Part shown: piece by piece, positions 36,650 through 48,800 of the stretch | How positions within the stretch are numbered: position 1 is the first letter of the stretch | How the letters are laid out: each line of letters starts with the position of its first letter | Program-made: the position numbers and the translations under genes | NCBI GenBank assembly: GCA_025642075.2 | Contig: JAODUO010001720.1 | Span: 15,001-79,000 of the forward strand | Source of the DNA: Ridgeia piscesae | Taxonomy: Eukaryota > Annelida > Polychaeta > Sabellida > Siboglinidae | Reading direction: 5' to 3' | Length of the DNA stretch: 64,000 bases | The notes under the pieces: model-generated | The model's input: only the letters and a program-made list of their open reading frames with translations | Databases searched by the model: none | What the model was told of the DNA's origin: nothing

Positions 36650-39189
36650 TACAAGTATGTGACTGTGTTCTCTTGATATTGGCTACCTTGTGGGTGAACC
36701 TACAAGTATGTGACTGTGTTCTCTAGATACTGGCTACCTTGTTGGTGAACCTACAAGTATGTGACTGTGTTCTCTAGATACTGGCTACCTTGTGGGTGAA
36801 CCTACAAATATGTGACTGTGTTCTCTAGATACTGGCTACCTTGTTGGTGAACCTACAAGTATGTGACTGTGTTCTCTAGATATTGGCTACCTTGTTGGTG
36901 AACCTACAAGTATGTGACTGTGTTCTCTAGATATTGGCTACCTTGTTGGTGAACCTACATTAGTATGTGACTGTGTTCTCTAGATATTGGTTACCTTGTG
37001 GGTGAACCTACAAGTATGTGACTGTGTTCTCTAGATACTGGCTACCTTGTTGGTGAACCTACAAGTCATGTGACTGTGTTCTCTAGATACTGGCTACCTT
37101 GTTGGTGAACCTACAAGCATGTGACTGTGTTCTCTAGATATTGGCTACCTTGTTGGTGAACCTACAAGTATGTGACTGTGTTCTCTAGATATTGGCTACC
37201 TTGTTGGTGAACCTACAAGTATGTGACTGTGTTCTCTAGATATTGGCTACCTTGTTGGTGAACCTACAAGTATGTGACTGTGTTCTCTAGATATTGGCTA
37301 CCTTGTTGGTGAACCTACAAGTATGTGACTGTGTTCTCTAGATATTGGTTACCTTGTTGGTGAACCTACAAGTGTGTGACTGTGTTCTCTAGATACTGGC
37401 TACCTTGTGGGTGAACCTACAAGTGTGTGACTGTGTTCTCTAGACATTGGCTACCTTGTGGGTGAACCTACAAGTGTGTGACTGTGTTCTCTAGACATTG
37501 GCTACCTTGTGGGTGAACCTACAAGTGTGTGACTGTGTTCTCTAGAATGGCTACCTTGTGGTGAACCTACAAGTGTGTGACTGTGTTCTCTAGAATTGGC
37601 TACCTTGTGGGTGAACCTACAAGTGGACTGTGTTCTCTAGAATTGGCTACCTTGTGGGTGAACCTACAAGTTGTGACTGTGTTCTCTAGATACTGGCTAC
37701 CTTGTTGGTGAACCTACAAGTTGTGACTGTGTTCTCTAGAATTGGCTACCTTGTGGGTGAACCTACAAGTTGTGACTGTGTTCTCTAGAATTGGCTACCT
37801 TGTTGGTGAACCTACAAGTTGTGACTGTGTTCTCTAGAATTGGCTACCTTGTGGGTGAACCTACAAGTTGTGACTGTGTTCTCTAGAATGGCTACCTTGT
37901 TGGTGAACCTACAAGTTGTGACTGTGTTCTCTAGAATTGGCTACCTTGTTGGTGAACCTACAAGTTGTGACTGTGTTCTCTAGAATTGGCTACCTTGTTG
38001 GTGAACCTACAAGTATGTGACTGTGTTCTCTAGATATTGGCTACCTTGTTGGTGAACCTACAAGTATGTGACTGTGTTCTCTAGATATTGGCTACCTTGT
38101 TGGTGAACCTACAAGTATGTGACTGTGTTCTCTAGATATTGGCTACCTTGTTGGTGAACCTACAAGTATGTGACTGTGTTCTCTAGATATTGGCTACCTT
38201 GTTGGTGAACCTACAAGTATGTGACTGTGTTCTCTAGATACTGGCTACCTTGTTGGTGAACCTACAAGTATGTGACTGTGTTCTCTAGATACTGGCTACC
38301 TTGTTGGTGAACCTACAAGTATGTGACTGTGTTCTCTAGATATTGGCTACCTTGTTGGTGAACCTACAAGTATGTGACTGTGTTCTCTAGATATTGGCTA
38401 CCTTGTTGGTGAACCTACAAGTATGTGACTGTGTTCTCTAGATACTGGCTACCTTGTTGGTGAACCTACAAGTATGTGACTGTGTTCTCTAGATATTGGC
38501 TACCTTGTTGGTGAACCTACAAGTATGTGACTGTGTTCTCTAGATATTGGCTACCTTGTTGGTGAACCTACAAGTATGTGACTGTGTTCTCTAGATATTG
38601 GCTACCTTGTTGGTGAACCTACAAGTATGTGACTGTGTTCTCTAGATATTGGCTACCTTGTTGGTGAACCTACAAGTATGTGACTGTGTTCTCTAGATAT
38701 TGGCTACCTTGTTGGTGAACCTACAAGCATGCGACTGTGTTCTCTAGATATTGGCTACCTTGTTGGTGAACCTACAAGTATGTGACTGTGTTCTCTAGAT
38801 ATTGGCTACCTTGTTGGTGAACCTACAAGTGTGTGACTGTGTTCTCTAGATATTGGCTACCTTGTTGGTGAACCTTCAAGTATGTGACTGTGTTCTCTAG
38901 ATATTGGCTACCTTGTTGGTGAACCTACAAGTATGTGACTGTGTTCTCTAGATATTGGCTACCTTGTTGGTGAACCTACAAGTATGTGACTGTGTTCTCT
39001 AGATATTGGCTACCTTGTTGGTGAACCTACAAGTATGTGACTGTGTTCTCTAGATATTGGCTACCTTGTTGGTGAAGCTACAAGTATGTGACTGTGTTCT
39101 CTAGATATTGGCTACCTTGTTGGTGAACCTACAAGTATGTGACTGTGTTCTCTAGATATTGGCTACCTTGTTGGTGAACCTACAAGTAA
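36650..39189 (+). repeat. 51-bp minisatellite made from the intron 5/exon 6 acceptor junction, about 50 copies
   Basis: Each unit has TGACTGTGTTCTCTAG (acceptor), then ATATTGGCTACCTTGTTGG and TGAACCTACAA, the first 30 bases of exon 6, then GTATGT, itself donor-like. The bases ACAAGTA occur both in the intron just left of the array (36649) and in exon 6 (39182), so slippage between this short direct repeat could have started the array. Units at about 37530-38000 carry many 1-3 base losses. Confidence 0.95.
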
Positions 39190-39245
39190 GTTTCTCAAGG
39201 AGGGAGATGGCATCTCAACTTACAACTATAAAGACTTCCCTACAA
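39156..39245 (+). CDS. PROM1: Prominin exon 6: loop 1 (residues 245-274)
   Basis: The acceptor is GTGTTCTCTAG|A, phase 1. It encodes (N)IGYLVGEPTSKFLKEGDG, then ISTYNYKDFPT. The donor is CAA|GTGAGT, phase 1. A second donor inside (ACAA|GTAAGT at 39186) would give a 30-base exon that also keeps frame; both are plausible. The longer form fits the family length better. Confidence 0.75.
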
Positions 39246-39670
39246 GTGAGTATTTCTTTAGCAAAACGTTCTGATGTATTCAGTAGGCTTTTTCTCTGGA
39301 ACATATTTTATGACACAGTTATGTGGAATTGTATAGAATGCTGGAGAGAATACGTAGTTCTTTTACATCAGTATATCTAGTTGAGACAGTGGAATCATCA
39401 AGTAATATTTGTACTAGTGTTTTAAATTAGCTTGAAGGTAGACATGTACATTTCGTATCAGTGTGTAACTTCATGTTGCCAAATACATGATGCAAATGCC
39501 AGTGCTGGTGTAAGAATGATTACCAGGCTGTAGACTTTGGGGGATATATGTGTACAAGTTATTTGATATCACATACGCATAGTAGTCTTTTGTTCCTGTC
39601 CTACCTCACACTTTGGAACACAAAAGAACCTGGGTGACCAACTGATGGAGTAAGTTTGCATCTGTCACAG
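39246..39670 (+). other. Intron 6, no array
   Basis: Short unique intron. Confidence 0.7.
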
Positions 39671-39900
39671 ATCTAGAGACCATCTCGGATATGACCCTGA
39701 TGTCAGGTGGCCTTCTCATTGAGGCGGAGAGTCGTCTGAAGGAGGGACGCAGGGAGAGCCGCGCCCTCGCTAACACACTCAGGGACGAGGCAGACAAGTT
39801 GAGGCAGCTCCAATGGGACACCTCAGTGTGCCCCCCGGCCCCCGCCCTCTGTGGCAACCTCAATGCCTCACTACTCGCACTCGAGGTCAACTTTCAACAG
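39671..39900 (+). CDS. PROM1: Prominin exon 7: loop 1 helices and cysteine segment (residues 275-351)
   Basis: The acceptor is CATCTGTCACAG|A, phase 1; the donor is CAG|GTCAGT, phase 0. It encodes NLETISDMTLMSGGLLIEAE, a charged coiled-coil-like stretch (RLKEGRRESRALANTLRDEA), then DTSVCPPAPALCGNLNASLL. The two Cys match the DPxC...C pair in the first loop of prominins, and NAS is a possible glycosylation site. This exon has a noticeably higher GC content than its surroundings. Confidence 0.88.
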
Positions 39901-40675
39901 GTCAGTGCTAACACTGCTCACTCTCGAGGTCAATTTTCAACAGGTCAGTGTCAACACTGCTTACCCTCGAGGTCAGCTATAAACAGGTCAGTGTCAACAT
40001 TGTTCACCATCGAGGTCAACTATCAACAGGTCAGTGTCAACATTGTTCACCATCGAGGTCAACTATCAACAGGTCAGTGTCAACATTGTTCACCATCGAG
40101 GTCAACTATCAACAGGTCAGTGTCAACATTGTTCACCATCGAGGTCAACTATCAACAGGTCAGTGTCAACATTGTTCACCATCGAGGTCAACTATCAACA
40201 GGTCAGTGTCAACATTGTTCACCATCGAGGTCAACTATCAACAGGTCATTGTCAACATTGTTCACCATCAAGGTCAACTATCAACAGGTCAGTGTCAACA
40301 TTGTTCACCATCGAGGTCAACTATCAACAGGTCAGTGTCAACACTGCATACACTCGAGGTCAACTTTCAACTGGTTATTGTCAATACTGTTCACTCTTGT
40401 GGTCCACTTTCAACAGGTCAGTGTCAACACTGCTCACTCTTGTGGTCAACTTTCAACAGATCAGTGTCAACACTGTTCACTCTTGTGGTCCACTATCAAC
40501 AGGTCAGTGTCAACACTGTTCACTCTTGTGGTCAACTTTCAACAGTTCAGTGTCAACACTGTTCACTCTCGAGGTTAAATTCATAACATCAATTACAACA
40601 CCGGAAGTCAACTTTCTACAGGTCAGTGAAAACACTGGATGTCAACTTTTTACAAGTCAGTGTCAACACTAAATA
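39881..40675 (+). repeat. 43-bp minisatellite made from the exon 7/intron 7 donor junction, about 18 copies
   Basis: Each unit carries CTCGAGGTCAACTTTCAACA and then G|GTCAGTG, so it copies the last ~20 bases of exon 7 together with its donor. The first unit is the exon end itself. Several adjacent frames stay open, giving periodic STGQCQHC/VNYQQVSVN frames that are not proteins. The right edge (40560-40675) is more diverged. Confidence 0.94.
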
Positions 40676-41104
40676 TTGTTCATTCTAATGCTGTGTGTAC
40701 TGCTAAAACGTACTGTAACTGCTGTGATCTTTCACATATAATAGATACCAGAAAGTTTGTGTGACTTCTGAATAGAAACATGACATCGTCACCATTCTTA
40801 AATAAAACAATACAACTTACTACAGCTATTACCCTACATAAACAGGGCTCAGTGTTGACACTTTTCCACTTGCCACAATATGTCAGGTTAATAACATAGA
40901 AGTTAGTTGTGTGATTGTCGCTCTTCATCAAAGGGATTATTTAGGATCTGGAAGGGATTCTTTTGTGTTCCAAATTAAAATCAAAATGGATTCTTTAAGA
41001 ACTTTAAACTCTTAGTCATTTACAAAGTCATGTTAATATAGTTACTTCATGTAATGCTGTATCTGTTTCATTAGAATTATATTTTATTAATCACTGACAA
41101 TATG

Positions 41105-41171
<67 letters not shown>
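41105..41171. repeat. (TA)n microsatellite in intron 7
   Basis: Uninterrupted TA repeat. Confidence 0.98.
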
Positions 41172-41173
<2 letters not shown>

Positions 41174-41687
41174 ATAATAACCTGATTAAGCCCAAGAAAC
41201 CCATGTACGCAGAGTCATTTGGGGGCACGAAGGGTTCTTTATCCTTATATTACCAGGATCAGTAGAGATTAATAAAACATAATTCTAATTAAATTAAGGC
41301 ATGAAATAGTTATATTAATAACAATTATATCCAGTACAAAGAGTTTTATATTCTTAGAGACTCTTTTGCCTAAAAAGTTTGGGCATGAAAAAATACTTTT
41401 CATGTCCAAAAGAATCCCTTCTAAAAAAGGCCTTTCACTGGTACATCTCTGACATTTATGTGCCTGTTTTGTTAAAAAAGGAAATGTAATTCATCCACAT
41501 AACAATGGATCTGGATTCACCATTAAATAATTGGCACTGTTATGGCTTGTGTCTATTAATGTACTTATGGCAACGTTTTGTGTTTAACACAATTTCTGTT
41601 GGGACAGTTAAATATGGATTAGCACCAAGGTCTTGTCCTTTCTGGGAGTCAACGTCAGGTCCTGAGCAGTGGTCTTGTGTTGTACAG

Positions 41688-41768
41688 ATCCCAGATATCT
41701 CCGAGGCTGTGAGAAACTTTAGACGCATTATATCAAATGAAGGCAGATTCACAAGAACGCTGCAAGAG
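41688..41768 (+). CDS. PROM1: Prominin exon 8: loop 1 (residues 352-378)
   Basis: The acceptor is GTGTTGTACAG|A, phase 0; the donor is GAG|GTGGGT, phase 0. It encodes IPDISEAVRNFRRIISNEGR and FTRTLQE, matching the LPPVDAELDNV.. segment of the family in position and hydrophobic pattern. Confidence 0.85.
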
Positions 41769-42810
41769 GTGGGTCAGTGTATTTTCATCCCAGCCTTACC
41801 CTAGTCTACCAATTAAATGCAGCCAGAAAATTATATCTAAATGTTTCTTCGAAAATTGGATGCAGCTGGACTCGGATGAAATGACATACATAATAAGTAG
41901 GTCTTTCACAGTATATAATCTAAATATGTCGTCAAACGATGACTTCTTCGGAAGTATTATCTCTTTGTAATTAAGTGTAAACACTGTTGATCAATGCTGT
42001 GCATGGTGCCAAGTTTAAGTTAACCATTTCAGTGCGAGTTCCTGCTACAGCACTCTACCGATTTATGATGCTCGAATGCAATATCACTCTCCAGCAGGAA
42101 TAGAGCCGCACCGGCTTATCCCGTTACTATCTCGAACTAACCTTAACAGTAGCATAACAAATGACTATCACTGGAACTGAATGTTGAGGCTTCTGTTGCT
42201 GTAAATATCGTAGTATGTTTCTATGCAAAAAAGCAGATATATAAGATTGTTTAGTTCAAGGATGAACAAGCCACCATGGCACTGGGATGCGCATAACGAC
42301 TGTTTTAGTTGTGATTGTTTTATTGTGTGTTATAATTAGATATCATCATAAACAATGATGTTGAATCGAGGTAGACAATGATGGGAAAAGAAATAATTTT
42401 GTTATGATTTCAGTACCTGAGAACATTAGAAAGTTTGTGTATATTATGTTTACACGGTGAGTATGCAGAAAGTTTGTGCGGCACTAATTATGATGGTGCA
42501 CTTACAATATGGCAACATTAGTTAGTGTGGTTAGTGTAATCCAAATAATTTTTGAACCGTTTTCATACTACACAAGCGTTGACAAAATAAAATAAAAAAT
42601 GCAGCATAAAAATGACAAAACTATACTAAGTGCTGGTTGGCCTTCTTGAATGTTCTTGGTTCCCATGGCAACCAATATCACACTTTCCATGCTCATTCAT
42701 TGATGATTGTTATTTTATTGTAATTGTGATGCTCCAATTAAAAAAAGTGCAACTGTGTACACTAAAAAAGAATTTGAAGTCTGTCAATCAATTTAACTTA
42801 ATCATAACAG

Positions 42811-45800
42811 TCTCTGGGTGAGTGTGTTTATTGTTTTGTGACAGTCTCTGGGTGAGTGTGTTTATTGTTTTGTGGCAGTCTCTGGGTGAGTGTGTTTGTT
42901 GTTGTGTGACAGTCTCTGGGTGAGTGTGTTTGTTGTTGTGTGACTGTCTCTGGATGAGTGTGTTTGTTGTTGTGTGACTGTCTCTGGATGAGTGTGTTTG
43001 TTGTTGTGTGACAGTCTCTGGATGAGTGTGTTTGTTGTTGTGTGACAGTCTCTGGATGAGTGTGTTTGTTGTTGTGTGACTGTCTCTGGATGAGTGTGTT
43101 TGTTGTTGTGTGACAGTCTCTGGATGAGTGTGTTTGTTGTTGTGTGACTGTCTCTGGATGAGTGTGTTTGTTGTTGTGTGACAGTCTCTGGATGAGTGTG
43201 TTTGTTGTTGTGTGACAGCCTCTGGATGAGTGTGTTTGTTGTTGTGTGACTGTCTCTGGATGAGTGTGTTTGTTGTTGTGTGACAGTCTCTGGATGAGTG
43301 TGTTTGTTGTTGTGTGACAGTCTCTGGATGAGTGTGTTTGTTGTTGTGTGACAGTCTCTGGATGAGTGTGTTTGTTGTTGTGTGACTGTCTCTGGATGAG
43401 TGTGTTTGTTGTTGTGTGACAGTCTCTGGGTGAGTGTGTTTGTTGTTGTGTGACTGTCTCTGGATGAGTGTGTTTGTTGTTGTGTGACTGTCTCTGGATG
43501 AGTGTGTTTGTTGTTGTGTGACAGTCTCTGGGTGAGTGTGTTTGTTGTTGTGTGACTGTCTCTGGATGAGTGTGTTTGTTGTTGTGTGACAGTCTCTGGA
43601 TGAGTGTGTTTGTTGTTGTGTGACAGTCTCTGGATGAGTGTGTTTGTTGTTGTGTGACAGTCTCTGGATGAGTGTGTTTGTTGTTGTGTGACAGTCTCTG
43701 GATGAGTGTGTTTGTTGTTGTGTGACTGTCTCTGGATGAGTGTGTTTGTTGTTGTGTGACAGCCTCTGGATGAGTGTGTTTGTTGTTGTGTGACAGTCTC
43801 TGGATGAGTGTGTTTGTTGTTGTGTGACAGTCTCTGGATGAGTGTGTTTGTTGTTGTGTGACAGTCTCTGGATGAGTGTGTTTGTTGTTGTGTGACAGTC
43901 TCTGGATGAGTGTGTTTGTTGTTGTGTGACAGTCTCTGGATGAGTGTGTTTGTTGTTGTGTGACTGTCTCTGGATGAGTGTGTTTGTTGTTGTGTGACAG
44001 TCTCTGGATGAGTGTGTTTGTTGTTGACAGCCTGGATGAGTGTGTTTGTTGTTGTGTGACTGTCTCTGGATGAGTGTGTTTGTTGTTGTGTGACAGCCTC
44101 TGGATGAGTGTGTTTGTTGTTGTGTGACAGTCTCTGGATGAGTGTGTTTGTTGTTGTGTGACAGTCTCTGGATAAGTGTGTTTGTTGTTGTGTGACAGTC
44201 TCTGGATGAGTGTGTTTGTTGTTGTGTGACAGTCTCTGGATGAGTGTGTTTGTTGTTGTGTGACAGCCTCTGGATGAGTGTGTTTTTTTTGTGTGACAGT
44301 CTCTGGATGAGGGGGGAGTTTTTGTTGTTTTTTGTTTTGTGACAGTCTCTGGATGAGTGTGTTTGTTGTTGTGTGACAGTCTCTGGATGAGTGTGTTTGT
44401 TGTTGTGTGACAGTCTCTGGATGAGTGTGTTTGTTGTTGTGTGACAGTCTCTGGATGAGTGTGTTTGTTGTTGTGTGACAGTCTCTGGATGAGTGTGTTT
44501 GTTGTTGTGTGACAGCCTCTGGATGAGTGTGTTTGTTGTTGTGTGACAGCCTCTGGATGAGTGTGTTTGTTGTTGTGTGACAGTCTCTGGATGAGTGTGT
44601 TTGTTGTTGTGTGACAGTCTCTGGATGAGTGTGTTTGTTGTTGTGTGACAGTCTCTGGATGAGTGTGTTTGTTGTTGTGTGACAGTCTCTGGATGAGTGT
44701 GTTTGTTGTTGTGTGACAGTCTCTGGATGAGTGTGTTTGTTGTTGTGTGACAGTCTCTGGATGAGTGTGTTTGTTGTTGTGTGACAGTCTCTGGATGAGT
44801 GTGTTTGTTGTTGTGTGACAGTCTCTGGATGAGTGTGTTTGTTGTTGTGTGACAGTCTCTGGATGAGTGTGTTTGTTGTTGTGTGACAGTCTCTGGATGA
44901 GTGTGTTTGTTGTTGTGTGACAGTCTCTGGATGAGTGTGTTTGTTGTTGTGTGACAGCCTCTGGATGAGTGTGTTTGTTGTTGTGTGACAGTCTCTGGAT
45001 GAGTGTGTTTGTTGTTGTGTGACAGTCTCTGGATAAGTGTGTTTGTTGTTGTGTGACAGTCTCTGGATGAGTGTGTTTGTTGTTGTGTGACAGTCTCTGG
45101 ATGAGTGTGTTTGTTGTTGTGTGACAGTCTCTGGATGAGTGTGTTTGTTGTTGTGTGACAGCCTCTGGATGAGTGTGTTTGTTGTGTGACTGTCTCTGGA
45201 TGAGTGTGTTTGTTGTTGTGTGACAGTCTCTGGATGAGTGTGTTTGTTGTTGTGTGACAGTCTCTGGATGAGTGTGTTTGTTGTTGTGTGACAGTCTCTG
45301 GATGAGTGTGTTTGTTGTTGTGTGACAGTCTCTGGATGAGTGTGTTTGTTGTTGTGTGACAGTCTCTGGATGAGTGTGTTTGTTGTTGTGTGACAGCCTC
45401 TGGATGAGTGTGTTTGTTGTTGTGTGACAGTCTCTGGATGAGTGTGTTTGTTGTTGTGTGACAGTCTCTGGATGAGTGTGTTTGTTGTTGTGTGACAGTC
45501 TCTGGATGAGTGTGTTTGTTGTTGTGTGACAGTCTCTGGATGAGTGTGTTTGTTGTTGTGTGACAGTCTCTGGATGAGTGTGTTTGTTGTTGTGTGACAG
45601 TCTCTGGATGAGTGTGTTTGTTGTTGTGTGACAGTCTCTGGATGAGTGTGTTTGTTGTTGTGTGACAGCCTCTGGATGAGTGTGTTTGTTGTTGTGTGAC
45701 AGTCTCTGGATGAGTGTGTTTGTTGTTGTGTGACAGTCTCTGGATGAGTGTGTTTGTTGTTGTGTGACAGTCTCTGGATGAGTGTGTTTGTTGTTGTGTG

Positions 45801-48800
45801 ACAGTCTCTGGATGAGTGTGTTTGTTGTTGTGTGACAGTCTCTGGATGAGTGTGTTTGTTGTTGTGTGACAGTCTCTGGATGAGTGTGTTTGTTGTTGTG
45901 TGACAGCCTCTGGATGAGTGTGTTTGTTGTTGTGTGACAGCCTCTGGGTGAGTGTGTTTGTTGTTGTGTGACAGCCTCTGGATGAGTGTGTTTGTTGTTG
46001 TGTGACAGCCTCTGGATGAGTGTGTTTGTTGTTGTGTGACAGTCTCTGGGTGAGTGTGTTTGTTGTTGTGTGACTGTCTCTGCATGAGTGTGTTTGTTGT
46101 TGTGTGACAGCCTCTGGATGAGTGTGTTTGTTGTTGTGTGACTGTCTCTGGATGAGTGTGTTTGTTGTTGTGTGACAGTCTCTGGATGAGTGTGTTTGTT
46201 GTTGTGTGACAGTCTCTGGATAAGTGTGTTTGTTGTTGTGTGACAGCCTCTGGATGAGTGTGTTTGTTGTTGTGTGACAGTCTCTGGATGAGTGTGTTTG
46301 TTGTTGTGTGACAGTCTCTGGATGAGTGTGTTTGTTGTTGTGTGACAGTCTCTGGATGAGTGTGTTTGTTGTTGTGTGACAGTCTCTGGATGAGTGTGTT
46401 TGTTGTGTGACTGTCTCTGGATGAGTGTGTTTGTTGTGTGACAGTCTCTGGATGAGTGTGTTTGTTGTTGTGTGACAGTCTCTGGATGAGTGTGTTTTGT
46501 TGTGTGACAGTCTCTGGATGAGTGTGTTTGTTGTGTGACAGTCTCTGGATGAGTGTGTTTGTTGTTGTGTGACAGTCTCTGGATGAGTGTGTTTGTTGTT
46601 GTGTGACAGTCTCTGGATGATTGTGTTTGTTGTTGTGTGACAGTCTCTGGATGAGTGTGTTTGTTGTTGTGTGACAGTCTCTGGATGAGTGTGTTTGTTG
46701 TTGTGTGACAGTCTCTGGATGATTGTGTTTGTTGTTGTGTGACAGTCTCTGGATGATTGTGTTTGTTGTTGTGTCTGTCTCTGGATGAGTGTGTTTGTTG
46801 TTGTGTGACGTCTCTGGATAGTGTGTTTGTTGTTGTGTGACAGCTCTGGATGAGTGTGTTTGTTGTTGTGTGACGTCTCTGGATGAGTGTGTTTGTTGTT
46901 GTGTGACAGTCTCTGGTGAGTGTGTTTGTTGTTGTGTGACGTCTCTGGATAGTGTGTTTGTTGTTGTGTGACGTCTCTGGATGAGTGTGTTTGTTGTGTG
47001 ACAGTCTCTGGATGAGTGTGTTTGTTGTTGTGTGACAGTCTCTGGTGAGTGTGTTTGTTGTTGGTGACAGCTCTGGATGAGTGTGTTTGTTGTTGTGTGA
47101 CAGTCTCTGGTGAGTGTGTTTGTTGTGTGACTGTCTCTGGATGAGTGTGTTTGTTGTGTGACGTCTCTGGATAGTGTGTTTGTTGTTGTGTGACAGCTCT
47201 GGATGAGTGTGTTTGTTGTTGTGTGACAGTCTCTGGATGAGTGTGTTTGTTGTTGGTGACAGTCTCTGGATGAGTGTGTTTGTTGTTGTGTGACAGCTCT
47301 GGATGAGTGTGTTTGTTGTGTGACGTCTCTGGATGAGTGTGTTTGTTGTGTGACAGTCTCTGGATAGTGTGTTTGTTGTTGTGTGACGTCTCTGGATGAG
47401 TGTGTTTGTTGTTGTGTGACAGTCTCTGGATGAGTGTGTTTGTTGTTGTGTGACGTCTCTGGATGAGTGTGTTTGTTGTTGTGTGACAGTCTCTGGATGA
47501 GTGTGTTTGTTGTTGTGTGACAGCTCTGGATGAGTGTGTTTGTTGTTGTGTGACAGCTCTGGATGAGTGTGTTTGTTGTTGGTGACAGTCTCTGGATGAG
47601 TGTGTTTGTTGTTGTGTGACGTCTCTGGATGAGTGTGTTTGTTGTTGGTGACGTCTCTGGTGAGTGTGTTTGTTGTTGTGTGACAGCTCTGGATGAGTGT
47701 GTTTGTTGTTGTGTGACAGCTCTGGATGAGTGTGTTTGTTGTTGTGTGACAGCTCTGGATGAGTGTGTTTGTTGTTGTGTGACAGTCTCTGGATGAGTGT
47801 GTTTGTTGTTGTGTGACAGCTCTGGATGAGTGTGTTTGTTGTTGTGTAGGTCTGATGAGTGTTGTGTTTGGTTCTGAGGTGTGTTTGTTGTTTGTATGTC
47901 TCTGATGATTGTTGTTGTGTTAGTCCGAGAGTGTGTTTGTTTTGTTGCAGTGGTAGTGTGTTTTGTTGGTGACAAGCCGGGAAAGAAAAAAAAAAAACAG
48001 TCTCTGGATGAGTGTGTTTGTTGTTGTGTGACAGTCTCTGGATGAGTGTGTTTGTTGTGTGACTGTCTCTGGATGAGTGTGTTTGTTGTGTGACAGTCTC
48101 TGGATGAGTGTGTTTGTTGTTGTGTGACAGTCTCTGGATGAGTGTGTTTGTTGTTGTGTGACAGTCTCTGGATGAGTGTGTTTGTTGTGTGACAGTCTCT
48201 GGATGAGTGTGTTTGTTGTTGTGTGACAGTCTCTGGATGAGTGTGTTTGTTGTTGTGTGACAGTCTCTGGATGATTGTGTTTGTTGTTGTGTGACAGTCT
48301 CTGGATGAGTGTGTTTGTTGTTGTGTGACAGTCTCTGGATGAGTGTGTTTGTTGTTGTGTGACAGTCTCTGGATGATTGTGTTTGTTGTTGTGTGACAGT
48401 CTCTGGATGATTGTGTTTGTTGTTGTGTGACAGTCTCTGGATGAGTGTGTTTGTTGTTGTGTGACAGTCTCTGGATGAGTGTGTTTGTTGTTGTGTGACA
48501 GTCTCTGGATGAGTGTGTTTGTTGTTGTGTGACAGTCTCTGGATGATTGTGTTTGTTGTTGTGTGACAGTCTCTGGATGAGTGTGTTTGTTGTTGTGTGA
48601 CAGTCTCTGGATGAGTGTGTTTGTTGTTGTGTGACAGTCTCTGGATGATTGTGTTTGTTGTTGTGTGACAGTCTCTGGATGAGTGTGTTTGTTGTTGTGT
48701 GAGTCCTGGATGAGTGTTGTGTTTGGAGTCTCTGGATGAGTGTGTTTGTTGTTGTGTGACTGTCTCTGGATGAGTGTGTTTGTTGTTGTGTGACTGTCTC

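Noticed and set aside
39691..40672. Long frames continuing from prominin exon 7
   Set aside because: The true exon ends at 39900 with CAG|GTCAGT in the phase needed by exon 8; beyond that the frames only read the 43-bp donor array.
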